From Streptomyces ureilyticus (GTDB lineage: Bacteria; Actinomycetota; Actinomycetes; Streptomycetales; Streptomycetaceae), in contig NZ_JAAKZX010000007.1 of assembly GCF_011045025.1 (NCBI RefSeq), positions 54,022 to 118,021 on the forward strand: a DNA stretch of 64,000 nucleotides, read 5' to 3'. Positions within the stretch are counted from its first letter, which is position 1; every line of letters begins with the position of its first letter. The notes beneath the pieces were generated by a model, which was given only the letters and a program-made list of their open reading frames with translations, was not told the origin of the DNA and did not search any database. A program made the translations under genes and the position numbers. Shown piece by piece: positions 50,301-57,670 of this stretch.

Positions 50301-51120
50301 CGGCACCGGGGGCGCGCCGCCGGTCGCGGAGGTCCTGCATGACGTCGAGGGCGCGCTCCCGACCGCGGACGCCTTGCAGGACGTCGAGGGTGCGGCCGTG
50401 AGGCCCGTGCATGACGTCGAGGGTGCGCCCTCCTCTGTGGAGGCCCCGCACGACGCCGAGGATGCGGCCCCGACCGGGGCGGCACTGCACGACGCCGAGG
50501 GAGCGCCCTCCGCTGTGGAGGTCCCGCACGGCGCTGAGGGTTTGGCCCGGGCCGTGGTGTCCCTGCACGGCGCCGAGGGTGGGCTCCCGCCCGTAGAACC
50601 CCTGCACGACGCCGAGGAACAACGCGACCGCCCCGCCCGCCGCCGTATCGAGAACCTCGTCCTCCGCCTCAGTCTGCACGGCAGAACCGCCCCGCGGCCC
50701 ATCCGCCCGGCCGCGCTCGCCGCGAGCGAACTCCTTGCGGAATACGACGACTTCGTTCCGCAGGCCGCCGAGATCGTCGCGTTCCACCTGGACCTGGACA
50801 CGGAACCGACGCGACTCGAGGACCTCGCCGCCCTCACCGAGAGCCGCCCCGCGCTCGCGGCCCGCATGGCACAGGAAATCGGCGATCGCCTGCGCCGCCA
50901 GGTGCACGAGGGCGACCCCGAGGCCCTGCTGCACGTCGCCCGCCGCCTGACCGCCCACGGCGGCCACGCCCAGGGCCTGCTCGCCGTAGCCCTCACGAGC
51001 GCCCTCGGCAGCCGCACCGGCTGGCCGGCCCCCTGGCGCGAACACCTCAGACACCTACGCCGCCACGCACTGCCCGACGTCCGCGACGCGGCACTGGCCG
51101 TGGTGACGGCGCACGAATAG
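47347..51120 (+). CDS. Large alpha-helical (HEAT/ARM-like) protein of unknown function
   Basis: 1257 residues with no signal peptide, no membrane segments and no recognisable catalytic motif. It is almost entirely amphipathic helix pairs rich in A, L, R and E (such as LAEAALAALARTDRPADALPEL), as in HEAT/ARM-like solenoids. I do not recognise the family with certainty. Two insertions interrupt it: a structured repeat at 49312-49343 encoding VMGVPPDGVRG near residues 656-666, and a ten-unit 13-residue repeat at residues about 963-1090. The 3' end is itself duplicated downstream. The ATG is at 47347. It is probably a cytoplasmic scaffold or binding protein. Confidence 0.75.
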   Translation: MPSTPQYEADDESDGAAYDEAESLLNALDPLPYPQRMRELATRVRDLHHPLRPVLEALEPRGPYERGVAIIAASIARDAEWIAAHVADPDPYIRGHALRVADSLQVPDNVYESALADAPEAIRRGLLRAIAVGRGRTALADRLIDGLRRDWGDAEAARLLPGCSADTVARLLPALFHAATGWRQLAKRHPHALLDATERELTRLPEAMRGTWWTRYADAVAAVAPAEPLRVLDLLESLGPATLPQQLRAHIPAFATADPQRMVRLILTPAWSGAIGVYSMSASVRRRLARSGAPELIAYGRTLVPYGRLPPLLKALPPAQRHAFYTEVYESRGAGPLDESLLEALPRSHVADEARRMAATAREGGSREMQVLRYESFLPVAEVRERLVEATRRPAGDDRAEAWPLLVLNADRSGDPEAVNSVLEEMGRLRNEQDPVREAALGALARVRPALFTEDAEPRLDRIAVDAVQAPDSSSDSRYHLSRLAVGVLREHAASGRRELVNWALRTLVRISGNTGAADLGRLDHTLRRGQEHQVYEALRPWIEAGAEKSDYSLAFALARAVGRRAAGMPELQELLWQAIRYGRETTAREAVDLWLEPPATRSERAARILAVEPSAGALPPVQAIVTRCRTDLLDLLLADTPPYGRFLTKGSPWVMGVPPDGVRGRVDRDIRRWVPRQQQAVARQLAALAEDDGLPLWERATAIEQSALVPGIGADLVRRWTVSEDAVLAEAALAALARTDRPADALPELLAHAGGEHARVAVYAATQASRHAAPSVLAEPLRAMLLGPDVKVTSRKEAARLAAVRLPVPRAAELLTEAYAREGTHRDVRAACVAFAGPLLAEEAVWGLLGDAAGAEPVLRTAVLRVSPLDLSEPHRERYARLVRDVCDTGDPETATLAFDALARWAPWSPDAPTVLADAAANLAERVSWHAAANGLVTAAAGSERGGEGLLRALRALAEAEGAAPTGAALPGVGGAAPTGEALRGTGGAPPVAEVLHDVEGALPTADALQDVEGAAVRPVHDVEGAPSSVEAPHDAEDAAPTGAALHDAEGAPSAVEVPHGAEGLARAVVSLHGAEGGLPPVEPLHDAEEQRDRPARRRIENLVLRLSLHGRTAPRPIRPAALAASELLAEYDDFVPQAAEIVAFHLDLDTEPTRLEDLAALTESRPALAARMAQEIGDRLRRQVHEGDPEALLHVARRLTAHGGHAQGLLAVALTSALGSRTGWPAPWREHLRHLRRHALPDVRDAALAVVTAHE
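49312..49343 (+). repeat. Structured GGGGGAG repeat, copy C (inside helical-repeat gene)
   Basis: ATGGGGGTT is followed by a perfect 9-bp stem (CCCCCGGAC with GTCCGGGGG, loop GGA) and GAG. It lacks the GCGAGCGAAG leader of copies A and B. It remains in frame with the surrounding coding sequence. Confidence 0.75.
50233..50616 (+). repeat. Coding minisatellite: ten 39-bp (13-residue) units
   Basis: 384 bp made of nine 39-bp units and one 33-bp unit, each encoding a variant of G-A-x-P-T-x-x-A-L-H-D-x-E (GAAPTGAALPGVG, GALPTADALQDVE, DAAPTGAALHDAE, GAPSAVEVPHGAE). Copies are diverged, so the array is not a very recent expansion. It forms an acidic, alanine/proline-rich linker between two helical regions. 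Confidence 0.92.
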
Positions 51121-51233
51121 GCGCCTGGCTCCCGCACGCGGCACTGACGGTGGTGACGGCGTACGAAATTGGCGCGCGCCCGACGTCAGCACGCGGCACT
51201 GGCGGGTGGTCACGGCACACGAATAGGCGCCCA
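51085..51233 (+). repeat. Triplicated 3' end of the helical-repeat gene
   Basis: The last ~40 bp of the gene (ACGCGGCACTGGCCGTGG... GAATAGGCGCC) recur at about 51136 and 51191, diverged but clearly recognisable, with periods of 51 and 55 bp. Copies 2 and 3 follow the stop codon and are not translated. Confidence 0.8.
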
Positions 51234-51274
51234 GCGGATGGGCCGGGCGCCTGCGGGGCTCGTACGGGGTGGTG

Positions 51275-52252
51275 TTACGCCTTGGCGCGCGCCGCCATCC
51301 GGGCCTTACGCGCCGCCAGCTTCTCGTCGAACTTGGACGCCTCCGCGTCCAGGCCGCCCATGTACAGGCCGATTTCCTCCTGCGCCTTGAGGCCCTCCGG
51401 GCCGAGACCGTCGATCTCCAGGACCTTCAGGAAGCGCAGCACGGGCTGGATGACGTCGTCGTGGTGGATGCGCATGTTGTAGACCTCGCCGATCGCCATC
51501 TGCGCGGCGGCCCGCTCGAAGCCGGGCATCCCGTGACCGGGCATGCGGAAGTTCACGATCACGTCGCGCACCGCCTGCATCGTCAGGTCGGGCGCGAGGT
51601 CGAAGGCCGCCTTCAGCAGGTTGCGGTAGAAGACCATGTGGAGGTTCTCGTCGGTCGCGATGCGCGCCAGCATGCGGTCGCAGACCGGGTCACCCGACTG
51701 GTGGCCGGTGTTGCGGTGCGAGACGCGGGTCGCCAGCTCCTGGAAGGCGACGTAGGCCACCGAGTGCAGCATCGAGTGCCGGTTGTCCGACTCGAAGCCC
51801 TCCGCCATGTGGGCCATGCGGAACTGCTCCAGCTTGTCCGGGTCCACCGCGCGCGAGGTGAGCAGGTAGTCCCGCATCACGATGCCGTGCCGGCCCTCCT
51901 CGGCCGTCCAGCGGTGCACCCAGGTGCCCCAGGCGCCGTCACGGCCGAAGAGGCTGGCGATCTCGTGGTGGTAGCTGGGGAGGTTGTCCTCGGTGAGCAG
52001 GTTCACCACCAGCGCGATCCGGCCGATCTCGGTGACCTTGGACTGCTCCTTCTCCCAGGCCTCGCCGTCCTCGAAGATGCCCGGGAAGTTCCGGCCGTCG
52101 CTGAACGGCACGTACTCGTGCGGCATCCAGTCCTTGGCGACCTTGAGGTGCCGGTTGAGCTCCGTCTCGACAACTTCCTCCAGCGCGTACAGCAGACGTG
52201 CGTCGGTCCAGGCGGAGGACGGGCTGCCGAGGTGAGGGGAAGTGATCGTCAT
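51275..52252 (-). CDS. Acyl-ACP desaturase (di-iron, ferritin-like)
   Basis: 325-residue soluble stearoyl-ACP-desaturase-family enzyme that introduces a double bond into acyl-ACP using O2 and reduced ferredoxin. The two di-iron motifs of the four-helix bundle are visible as EEGRHG and DENLHM, together with LTEDNLPSYH. The length fits actinobacterial DesA-type enzymes. The ATG at 52252 (MTITSPHLG) is the start; the upstream in-frame extension lies in a repeat-containing promoter. Three 15-bp palindromic repeats at 52291-52335 suggest control by a TetR-type fatty-acid regulator encoded elsewhere. Confidence 0.9.
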   Translation of the reverse strand: MTITSPHLGSPSSAWTDARLLYALEEVVETELNRHLKVAKDWMPHEYVPFSDGRNFPGIFEDGEAWEKEQSKVTEIGRIALVVNLLTEDNLPSYHHEIASLFGRDGAWGTWVHRWTAEEGRHGIVMRDYLLTSRAVDPDKLEQFRMAHMAEGFESDNRHSMLHSVAYVAFQELATRVSHRNTGHQSGDPVCDRMLARIATDENLHMVFYRNLLKAAFDLAPDLTMQAVRDVIVNFRMPGHGMPGFERAAAQMAIGEVYNMRIHHDDVIQPVLRFLKVLEIDGLGPEGLKAQEEIGLYMGGLDAEASKFDEKLAARKARMAARAKA

Positions 52253-52289
52253 GGGTGCTCCAGGGGGACGTACGAGCAGAGGGCGCGAA

Positions 52290-52335
52290 CCTACGGCATC
52301 GTAGGCTACGAAACCGTAGGTTACGACACCGTAGG
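52290..52335. promoter_or_regulatory. Triple 15-bp repeat / operator upstream of desaturase
   Basis: Three adjacent 15-bp units, CTACGGCATCGTAGG, CTACGAAACCGTAGG and TTACGACACCGTAGG, lie 38-83 bp before the start codon. The first unit with its flanking C forms a perfect palindrome, CCTACG-GCAT-CGTAGG; the others are imperfect versions. Confidence 0.7.
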
Positions 52336-52459
52336 TTAAGGGCGCTATAGGGGGCCCCCACATTGGTGAACGGCCCCTGAACAGCGGGATCTATGAGACC
52401 GAGCCTGCCTCACACGGACCCGCAGGTCCCCGGCGGCGCAGGCACCCGGGCCCGGCCGG

Positions 52460-53236
52460 TCAGGCATAGAGATCCCGTACCCGGACCGAGAGGCATGTCA
52501 CACAGCCCTCGAGCTTCTCGAACTCGCTGATGTCCACGAGAACGGGCTCGTGGCCGAGATCGGCGAACAACTCGGCGGTCTTGGGCGCGCTCGCCGCCAT
52601 CAGCAGTTTTCCGCCACCCAGTTGGACGACATGCGCGCCGGACTCCTCCGGCACCGACAGGAAGCGCGGGAACAGGGACGGGGTGTCCACCAGCGGCTCG
52701 TGTCCGATGACCGTGCCGTCGGGCAGCGCGGTGACCGCCGACTTCAGATGCAGCACCTTGCTCACCGGTACGGCGACGACCCGGGCACCGAGCGGTTCGA
52801 AGGCGGCTCGCAGCTGTTGGATGCCCGCCGCGTTGGTGCGCCCGCCGCGCCCCACGTACACGGTGTCGCCGATCTTCAGGACGTCGCCGCCCTCGAGGGT
52901 GCCCGGCTCCCACACCCAGTTCACCGAGCAGCCGAGCCGGGCCACGGCCTCCTCGACCCCCGCGGTCTCCTCGCGCCGCGACTCGGCGCCCGGGCGCGCG
53001 ATGAGCGCCACGTTACGGAAGACGACCACCGTGTCCTCCACGAACACCGAGTCGGGACAGTCGTCCTCGGGATCCACCTCGATGGTCTCCCAGCCGTGCG
53101 CGGCCAGTGCCTCGACGTACGCCTCCCACTGCCGCATCGCGAGCTCGGCGTCGACCGGTTCCCGCTCGATGTACGTGACCAGTCCTTCGGCCAGTCGGGG
53201 GCTGGGTCGGCGGATGAGGGCCTTCTGGCTGGGCAC
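52460..53236 (-). CDS. N(G),N(G)-dimethylarginine dimethylaminohydrolase (DDAH)
   Basis: 258-residue DDAH of the amidinotransferase superfamily, which hydrolyses dimethylarginine to citrulline and dimethylamine. Catalytic residues are E115 (LEGGDV), H163 (VLHLKSAVT) and C248 (GCVTCLS). The start is GTG at 53236 (PSQKALIRRPSPRLAEG...), with GGAG eight bases upstream; it matches the start I recall for the S. coelicolor enzyme. The frame continues 15 codons further without a second ribosome site. It is followed by the desaturase gene on the same strand (about 207-bp gap), with no known functional link. Confidence 0.92.
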   Translation of the reverse strand: MPSQKALIRRPSPRLAEGLVTYIEREPVDAELAMRQWEAYVEALAAHGWETIEVDPEDDCPDSVFVEDTVVVFRNVALIARPGAESRREETAGVEEAVARLGCSVNWVWEPGTLEGGDVLKIGDTVYVGRGGRTNAAGIQQLRAAFEPLGARVVAVPVSKVLHLKSAVTALPDGTVIGHEPLVDTPSLFPRFLSVPEESGAHVVQLGGGKLLMAASAPKTAELFADLGHEPVLVDISEFEKLEGCVTCLSVRVRDLYA

Positions 53237-53360
53237 GCGCGGGTCTCCGAATCGAAGGGTTCGCAGGGGGTGTCTGCGCACATCATGCAGCCCGTGCCCC
53301 GTCCGGCAACAGCCCCCTTGGTCAGCGCTCCGGCGCCCGGGACCCGCGTCCCCCTGCGGC

Positions 53361-55649
53361 TCAGCCCGTGCCGACCGCCCGCCGCAGGTGTTCGGCCGTG
53401 AACGACTCCTCCGCGTCGAGCAGCCGGCGCGGCGGCCCTTCGAAGATCACCTGTCCGCCGTCCTTGCCGCCATCCGGCCCCAAGTCGATGACCCAGTCGG
53501 CGTGCGCCACGACGTCCAGGTTGTGCTCGACCACCAGGACGGTGTTGCCGCTGTCGACCAGCCGGTCGAGGAGGGCGAGCAGCCCGTCGACGTCCGACAT
53601 GTGCAGCCCGGTCGTCGGCTCGTCGAGGACGTACACCGCGCCCGTCCGATGCAACCTGGTCGCCAGTTTGATCCGCTGCCGCTCCCCTCCGGAGAGCGTG
53701 GACAGGGGCTGACCCAGCGTCAAGTACGTGAGCCCCACGTCCCGCAGGGCGCGCAGACGGCGGCGTACACCCGTGTCCGCGAAGAACTCCAGCGCCTGAT
53801 CGGCCGTCATCTCCAGTATGTCGACGATGGAGTTGCCGCCCACAGTCAGCCGCAGTACCTCGTCCTTGAAGCGCCGTCCCTCGCAGTCGGGGCAGGTCGT
53901 GGTCACCGGATCCATGAACGCGAGATCCGTGTAGCTGACCCCGCGCCCCTGACAAGTCCCGCAGGCGCCTTCGGAGTTGAAGCTGAACAGCCCCGGCTCG
54001 GTGCCTGTCTCGCGCGCGAAGAGCCTTCGTACGGTGTCCATGACGCCGAGGTACGTCGCCGGGGTGGACCGTGCCGAGATGCCGATGGAGGACTGGTCGA
54101 CGACGACCGTGTCCGGGTGGGCGGCCGTGAACGCCTGAGAGACGAGCGTGCTCTTTCCGGAGCCCGCGACACCGGTCACCACGGTCAGTACACCGGTGGG
54201 GAACTCCACCGTGACGTCCCGCAGATTGTGCAGGTCCGCGCCCTTCACCCACAGCCCGCCGGTGGCCTGCCGCGGGCGCTCCTTCAGCTCGGTGCGGCGG
54301 CGCAGGCAACGGCCCGTGAGGGTGTCGGCCGCCGCCAGCTCGCCCGGTGTTCCCTCGAACACCACCTGCCCGCCGGCCGCCCCCGCCCCGGGCCCCAGGT
54401 CCACGACATGGTCGGCGAGGGCGATGACGTCCGGGTCGTGCTCGACGACCAGTACGGTGTTCCCCTTGTCGCGCAGCCGCAGCAGCAGATCGCCGAGGCG
54501 GCCCACATCGCGCGGGTGCAGCCCGACGCTCGGTTCGTCGAAGATGTACGTCATCCCGGTCAGGCTCGAGCCGAGATGCCGCACCGTCGTCAGGCGCTGG
54601 CCCTCGCCGCCGGAGAGCGTGACGGTCTCCCGGTCGAGGCTGAGGTAGCCGAGCCCGATCGCCTCGATCCGCTCGAGCGAGGCCACGGCCGCGCCCGCGA
54701 TCGGACCGGCGACGGGATCGTCGATGTCCCTCAGTACGGTGATCAGGTCGCTGACCTGCATCCGGGTGCAGTCGGCGATGGACAGTCCGCCGATGCGGGT
54801 GGCGAGCGCCGCCGCGTTCAGCCGCGCCCCGTGGCACACCGGGCAGGTGTCCTCCGTCAGGAAACCCTGCACCAGGTCGCGGCTCTTCTGGCTGAGCGCC
54901 GACAGGTCCCGCTTGAGGTACAGCCGCTCGAAACGGTCGGCGAGCCCTTCGTAGTCGGTGTTCCAGGTGCCGCCGGAACCGCTGATGGCGACTTTGCTGC
55001 CGGGACGCCCACGCAGCAGGAACTCCCGCTCGGTGGCGGTGAATCGGCCCACCGGCTTCTGCTGGTCCAGTTCGGTGGTGTTCAGGTACGCCTGCCCCTG
55101 CCAGGTCGCCACGGCGAACGGCGGGAAGCGGATCGCTCCGTCCGCGATCGACCGCTCCGGGTCCAGGATGCGGTCCCAGTCGGGCCGGACTGTGCGCCCG
55201 AGGCCGTCGCACTCGGGGCACATGCCCGACGGATCGTTGAACGAGTACGCGGTCGCCGGACCCGCGCTCGGCGTGCCGTACCTCGAGAACAGCACCCGGA
55301 TCACCGAGTACACGTCCGTCATCGTGCCCACGGTGGACCGGGAGTGACCGCCGACCGGCCGCTGGTCGACGACGATCGCCGGAGAGAGATCGTCGATCGC
55401 CTCCGCGTGCGGCCGCTCGTACTTCGGCAGCCGGTTGCGGATGAACCAGGTGAAGGTCTCGTTCAGCTGGCGCTGCGACTCGACCGCGATCGTGTCGAAG
55501 ACGACGGACGACTTCCCCGATCCCGAAACGCCGGTGAAGACGGTCAGCCGGCCTTTCGGGATACGGAGGGTGACGTCGCGGAGGTTGTTCTCCCGTGCTC
55601 CTTTGACCTGGATGAACTGATGATGAGTACCGGTGGTCAGTTGGCTCAT
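53361..55649 (-). CDS. Short UvrA-like ABC ATPase (DrrC-type)
   Basis: 762-residue UvrA paralogue, much shorter than UvrA (about 950-1000) and close to the length of daunorubicin-resistance protein DrrC (about 764). It has two ABC ATPase modules: Walker A GVSGSGKSS near residue 38 and GVAGSGKST near 500, with signatures TLSGGEGQRL and TLSGGERQRIKLA. A zinc module is present (CGTCQGRG, CPDCEGRRF, CPVCHGARL). It probably recognises drug-bound or distorted DNA. The ATG at 55649 is 10 bp after the ABC-F stop, so the two form an operon. The pair suggests intrinsic antibiotic resistance; the drug is unknown. Confidence 0.88.
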   Translation of the reverse strand: MSQLTTGTHHQFIQVKGARENNLRDVTLRIPKGRLTVFTGVSGSGKSSVVFDTIAVESQRQLNETFTWFIRNRLPKYERPHAEAIDDLSPAIVVDQRPVGGHSRSTVGTMTDVYSVIRVLFSRYGTPSAGPATAYSFNDPSGMCPECDGLGRTVRPDWDRILDPERSIADGAIRFPPFAVATWQGQAYLNTTELDQQKPVGRFTATEREFLLRGRPGSKVAISGSGGTWNTDYEGLADRFERLYLKRDLSALSQKSRDLVQGFLTEDTCPVCHGARLNAAALATRIGGLSIADCTRMQVSDLITVLRDIDDPVAGPIAGAAVASLERIEAIGLGYLSLDRETVTLSGGEGQRLTTVRHLGSSLTGMTYIFDEPSVGLHPRDVGRLGDLLLRLRDKGNTVLVVEHDPDVIALADHVVDLGPGAGAAGGQVVFEGTPGELAAADTLTGRCLRRRTELKERPRQATGGLWVKGADLHNLRDVTVEFPTGVLTVVTGVAGSGKSTLVSQAFTAAHPDTVVVDQSSIGISARSTPATYLGVMDTVRRLFARETGTEPGLFSFNSEGACGTCQGRGVSYTDLAFMDPVTTTCPDCEGRRFKDEVLRLTVGGNSIVDILEMTADQALEFFADTGVRRRLRALRDVGLTYLTLGQPLSTLSGGERQRIKLATRLHRTGAVYVLDEPTTGLHMSDVDGLLALLDRLVDSGNTVLVVEHNLDVVAHADWVIDLGPDGGKDGGQVIFEGPPRRLLDAEESFTAEHLRRAVGTG

Positions 55650-55659
55650 GCCGGCGAAG

Positions 55660-57291
55660 CTAGCCGGGATACCCGACAGCTTCTGGCGTGATTTCCTTGA
55701 GTTCTCCTTCCAGCAGTAGCCAGCGCGTGATCCCGATCGACTCCAGGAACGGCACATCGTGGCTCGCCACGATCAGCGCACCCTCGTACGACTCCAGGGC
55801 CGAGGTCAGCTGCCGCACGCTCGCCATGTCGAGGTTGTTCGTCGGCTCGTCGAGCATCAGCAGCTGGGGCGCGGGCTCGGCCAGGATCAGAGCGGCCAGC
55901 GTCGCCCGGAAACGTTCGCCGCCGGACAGCGTCGCGGCGCGCTGGTCGGCGCGGGCTCCCTTGAACAGGAAGCGGGCCAGGCGGGCCCGGATCCGGTTGT
56001 TCGTGGCGGTCGGCGCGAAGCGCGCCACGTTTTCGGCGACGGTCAGGTCGTCGTCCAGTACGTCGAGGCGCTGAGGCAGAAAGCGCAGGGGTACGTGGGC
56101 CCGGGCCTCCCCGGAGACCGCTTCCAGCTCCCCGGAGATCGTCCGCAGCAGCGTCGTCTTGCCCGCGCCGTTGCGTCCGATCAGCGCGATCCGCTCGGGG
56201 CCGCGCAGCTCGAAGCCGCCGGCCACGTGGGCGCCGTACCTCAACTCCAGGTCTTGGAGCGTGAGTACGGTGCGGCCGGGCGGCACCGCCGTGTACGGCA
56301 GCTCCACGCGGATCTCGTCGTCGTCCCGTACGGCGTCGACCGCCTCGTCGAGCCGTTCCTTGGCCTCGGCGAGCTTGTCCTCGTGCATGATGCGGTGCTT
56401 GCCTGCGGACACCTGAGCGGCGCGTTTGCGGGCGCCCATGACGATCTTCGGCTCGCGCTTCTGCTCGAACATCTTCTGGCCGTACCGTTTGCGACGCGCC
56501 AACTTGACCTGGGCCTCGGTCAGTTCACGCTTCTGCTTCTTCATGTCGGCCTCGGCGACGCGCACCATACGCTCGGCCGCCTCCTGCTCGGTGGCGAGCG
56601 CCTCCTCGTACGCCGAGAAGTTGCCGCCGTACCACGTGACCTCACCGGAGTGCAGATCCGCGATCTGGTCGACCAGTTCGAGGAGTTCACGGTCGTGGCT
56701 GACCACGACCATCACTCCCGACCAGGCATCGACCGCCGCATACAGACGCCGACGGGCGTACAGGTCAAGGTTGTTGGTGGGTTCGTCCAGCAGGAGTACG
56801 TCGGGTCGGCGCAGCAGCAGCGCGGCCAGCCGGAGCAGGACGGACTCGCCGCCCGACACCTCGCCGATCGTACGGTCCAACTCGATGTGGCCGAGGCCGA
56901 GTTCGCCGAGCGTCGCGAGGGCGCGTTCCTCTACGTCCCAGTCGTCGCCGACGACGTCGAAGCGGTGCTCGGCGACGTCGCCCGCCTCGATGGCGTGCAG
57001 CGCGGCGCGCTTGGCGGCGATGTCGAGCGCCTCGTCGACGCGCAGTGAGGTGTCGAGGGTGACGTTCTGCGGCAGGTAGCCGACCTCGCCCGCGACCCGG
57101 ACGGTGCCGTCGGTCGGGGTGAGCTGCCCGGCGATCAGCTTCAACAGGGTTGATTTTCCTGATCCGTTGACGCCGACGAGCCCGGTTCTGCCGGGTCCGA
57201 AGGCCACCTGGAGCTCGTCGAAGACGGTGCTGCCGTCCGGCCAGGCGAAGCGGAGGGAGGTGCAGGTGATGGCGGTGGGGGAGGTAGACAT
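55660..57291 (-). CDS. ABC-F ATPase (ribosome protection / antibiotic resistance type)
   Basis: 543-residue ABC-F protein with two ABC domains and no membrane region. Walker A is GVNGSGKST and GRNGAGKTT, signatures are EVSGGESVLLRLA and TLSGGERFRATLA, and Walker B is LLLDEPTNNLD and LMLDEPTNNLD. A basic linker of about 80 residues between them (KKQKRELTEAQVKLARRKRY...) corresponds to the P-site-tRNA interaction motif. ABC-F proteins of this kind displace ribosome-bound antibiotics or resolve stalled ribosomes. The ATG at 57291 follows an unusually long leader with several hairpins, consistent with ribosome-mediated attenuation. The downstream gene is the UvrA-like protein. Confidence 0.9.
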   Translation of the reverse strand: MSTSPTAITCTSLRFAWPDGSTVFDELQVAFGPGRTGLVGVNGSGKSTLLKLIAGQLTPTDGTVRVAGEVGYLPQNVTLDTSLRVDEALDIAAKRAALHAIEAGDVAEHRFDVVGDDWDVEERALATLGELGLGHIELDRTIGEVSGGESVLLRLAALLLRRPDVLLLDEPTNNLDLYARRRLYAAVDAWSGVMVVVSHDRELLELVDQIADLHSGEVTWYGGNFSAYEEALATEQEAAERMVRVAEADMKKQKRELTEAQVKLARRKRYGQKMFEQKREPKIVMGARKRAAQVSAGKHRIMHEDKLAEAKERLDEAVDAVRDDDEIRVELPYTAVPPGRTVLTLQDLELRYGAHVAGGFELRGPERIALIGRNGAGKTTLLRTISGELEAVSGEARAHVPLRFLPQRLDVLDDDLTVAENVARFAPTATNNRIRARLARFLFKGARADQRAATLSGGERFRATLAALILAEPAPQLLMLDEPTNNLDMASVRQLTSALESYEGALIVASHDVPFLESIGITRWLLLEGELKEITPEAVGYPG

Positions 57292-57560
57292 GGGGCCTCG
57301 CGGTTGCTTGATGCGGTCAGGGCAACGCGTATCGAGACACCGGCACGCACCAGCAGAGCACCGGGAGGCGACGACGGCCGACAGGTAAGGCCGGGAGTCC
57401 TGGAGGTCCGGGGGAAGATCCCGCTCCGGAGGACGGCTCGTATGCCGAGGTCGCACGCGGCGCACACCACAGACAGGTGTGACGCGGTGTCTCAGGACCT
57501 CAGACGAGCAACGTCCTTCTCCAATCGACGGCAACAGGACCGCTGTACACCGTAGGAAGG
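57292..57560 (-). promoter_or_regulatory. Long structured leader of the ABC-F gene
   Basis: About 260 bp upstream of the ABC-F start contain several inverted repeats: GTCTCAGG/CCTCAGAC at 57489-57505, CACACC/GGTGTG at 57463-57481, and GGCC/GGCC around 57376-57392. A GTG-started short reading frame begins at 57470 (VCAACDLGIRAVLRSGIF) within it. This is the form expected for a leader-peptide attenuator, but no terminator/antiterminator pair could be proved by eye. Confidence 0.35.
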
Positions 57561-57670
57561 GGCCCGGCGTGTGTCAACGCATTAACGAGGGCCCCGATCA
57601 GGGCCCCGATCAACGCATCGACGAGAGCCCGATTTTGGCCCGCGTCTCCCCAAGGGATCAGCGGGCGTGA
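57561..57670. repeat. Duplicated segments between ABC-F leader and ssgD
   Basis: A perfect 12-bp tandem, GGGCCCCGATCA (57589-57600 and 57601-57612), is flanked on both sides by TCAACGCAT (57574 and 57610) followed by ACGAG, giving an overall 36-bp duplication. It lies in the probable ABC-F promoter region just after the ssgD stop. Confidence 0.7.

Noticed and set aside
50233..50616. Possible CRISPR array because of ten regular units
   Set aside because: Units are contiguous 39-bp coding repeats in frame with no unique spacers.
49089..51137. 682-codon minus-strand frame opposite the helical-repeat gene
   Set aside because: Serine/arginine/alanine-rich antisense shadow; its length results from the GC bias of the real gene.
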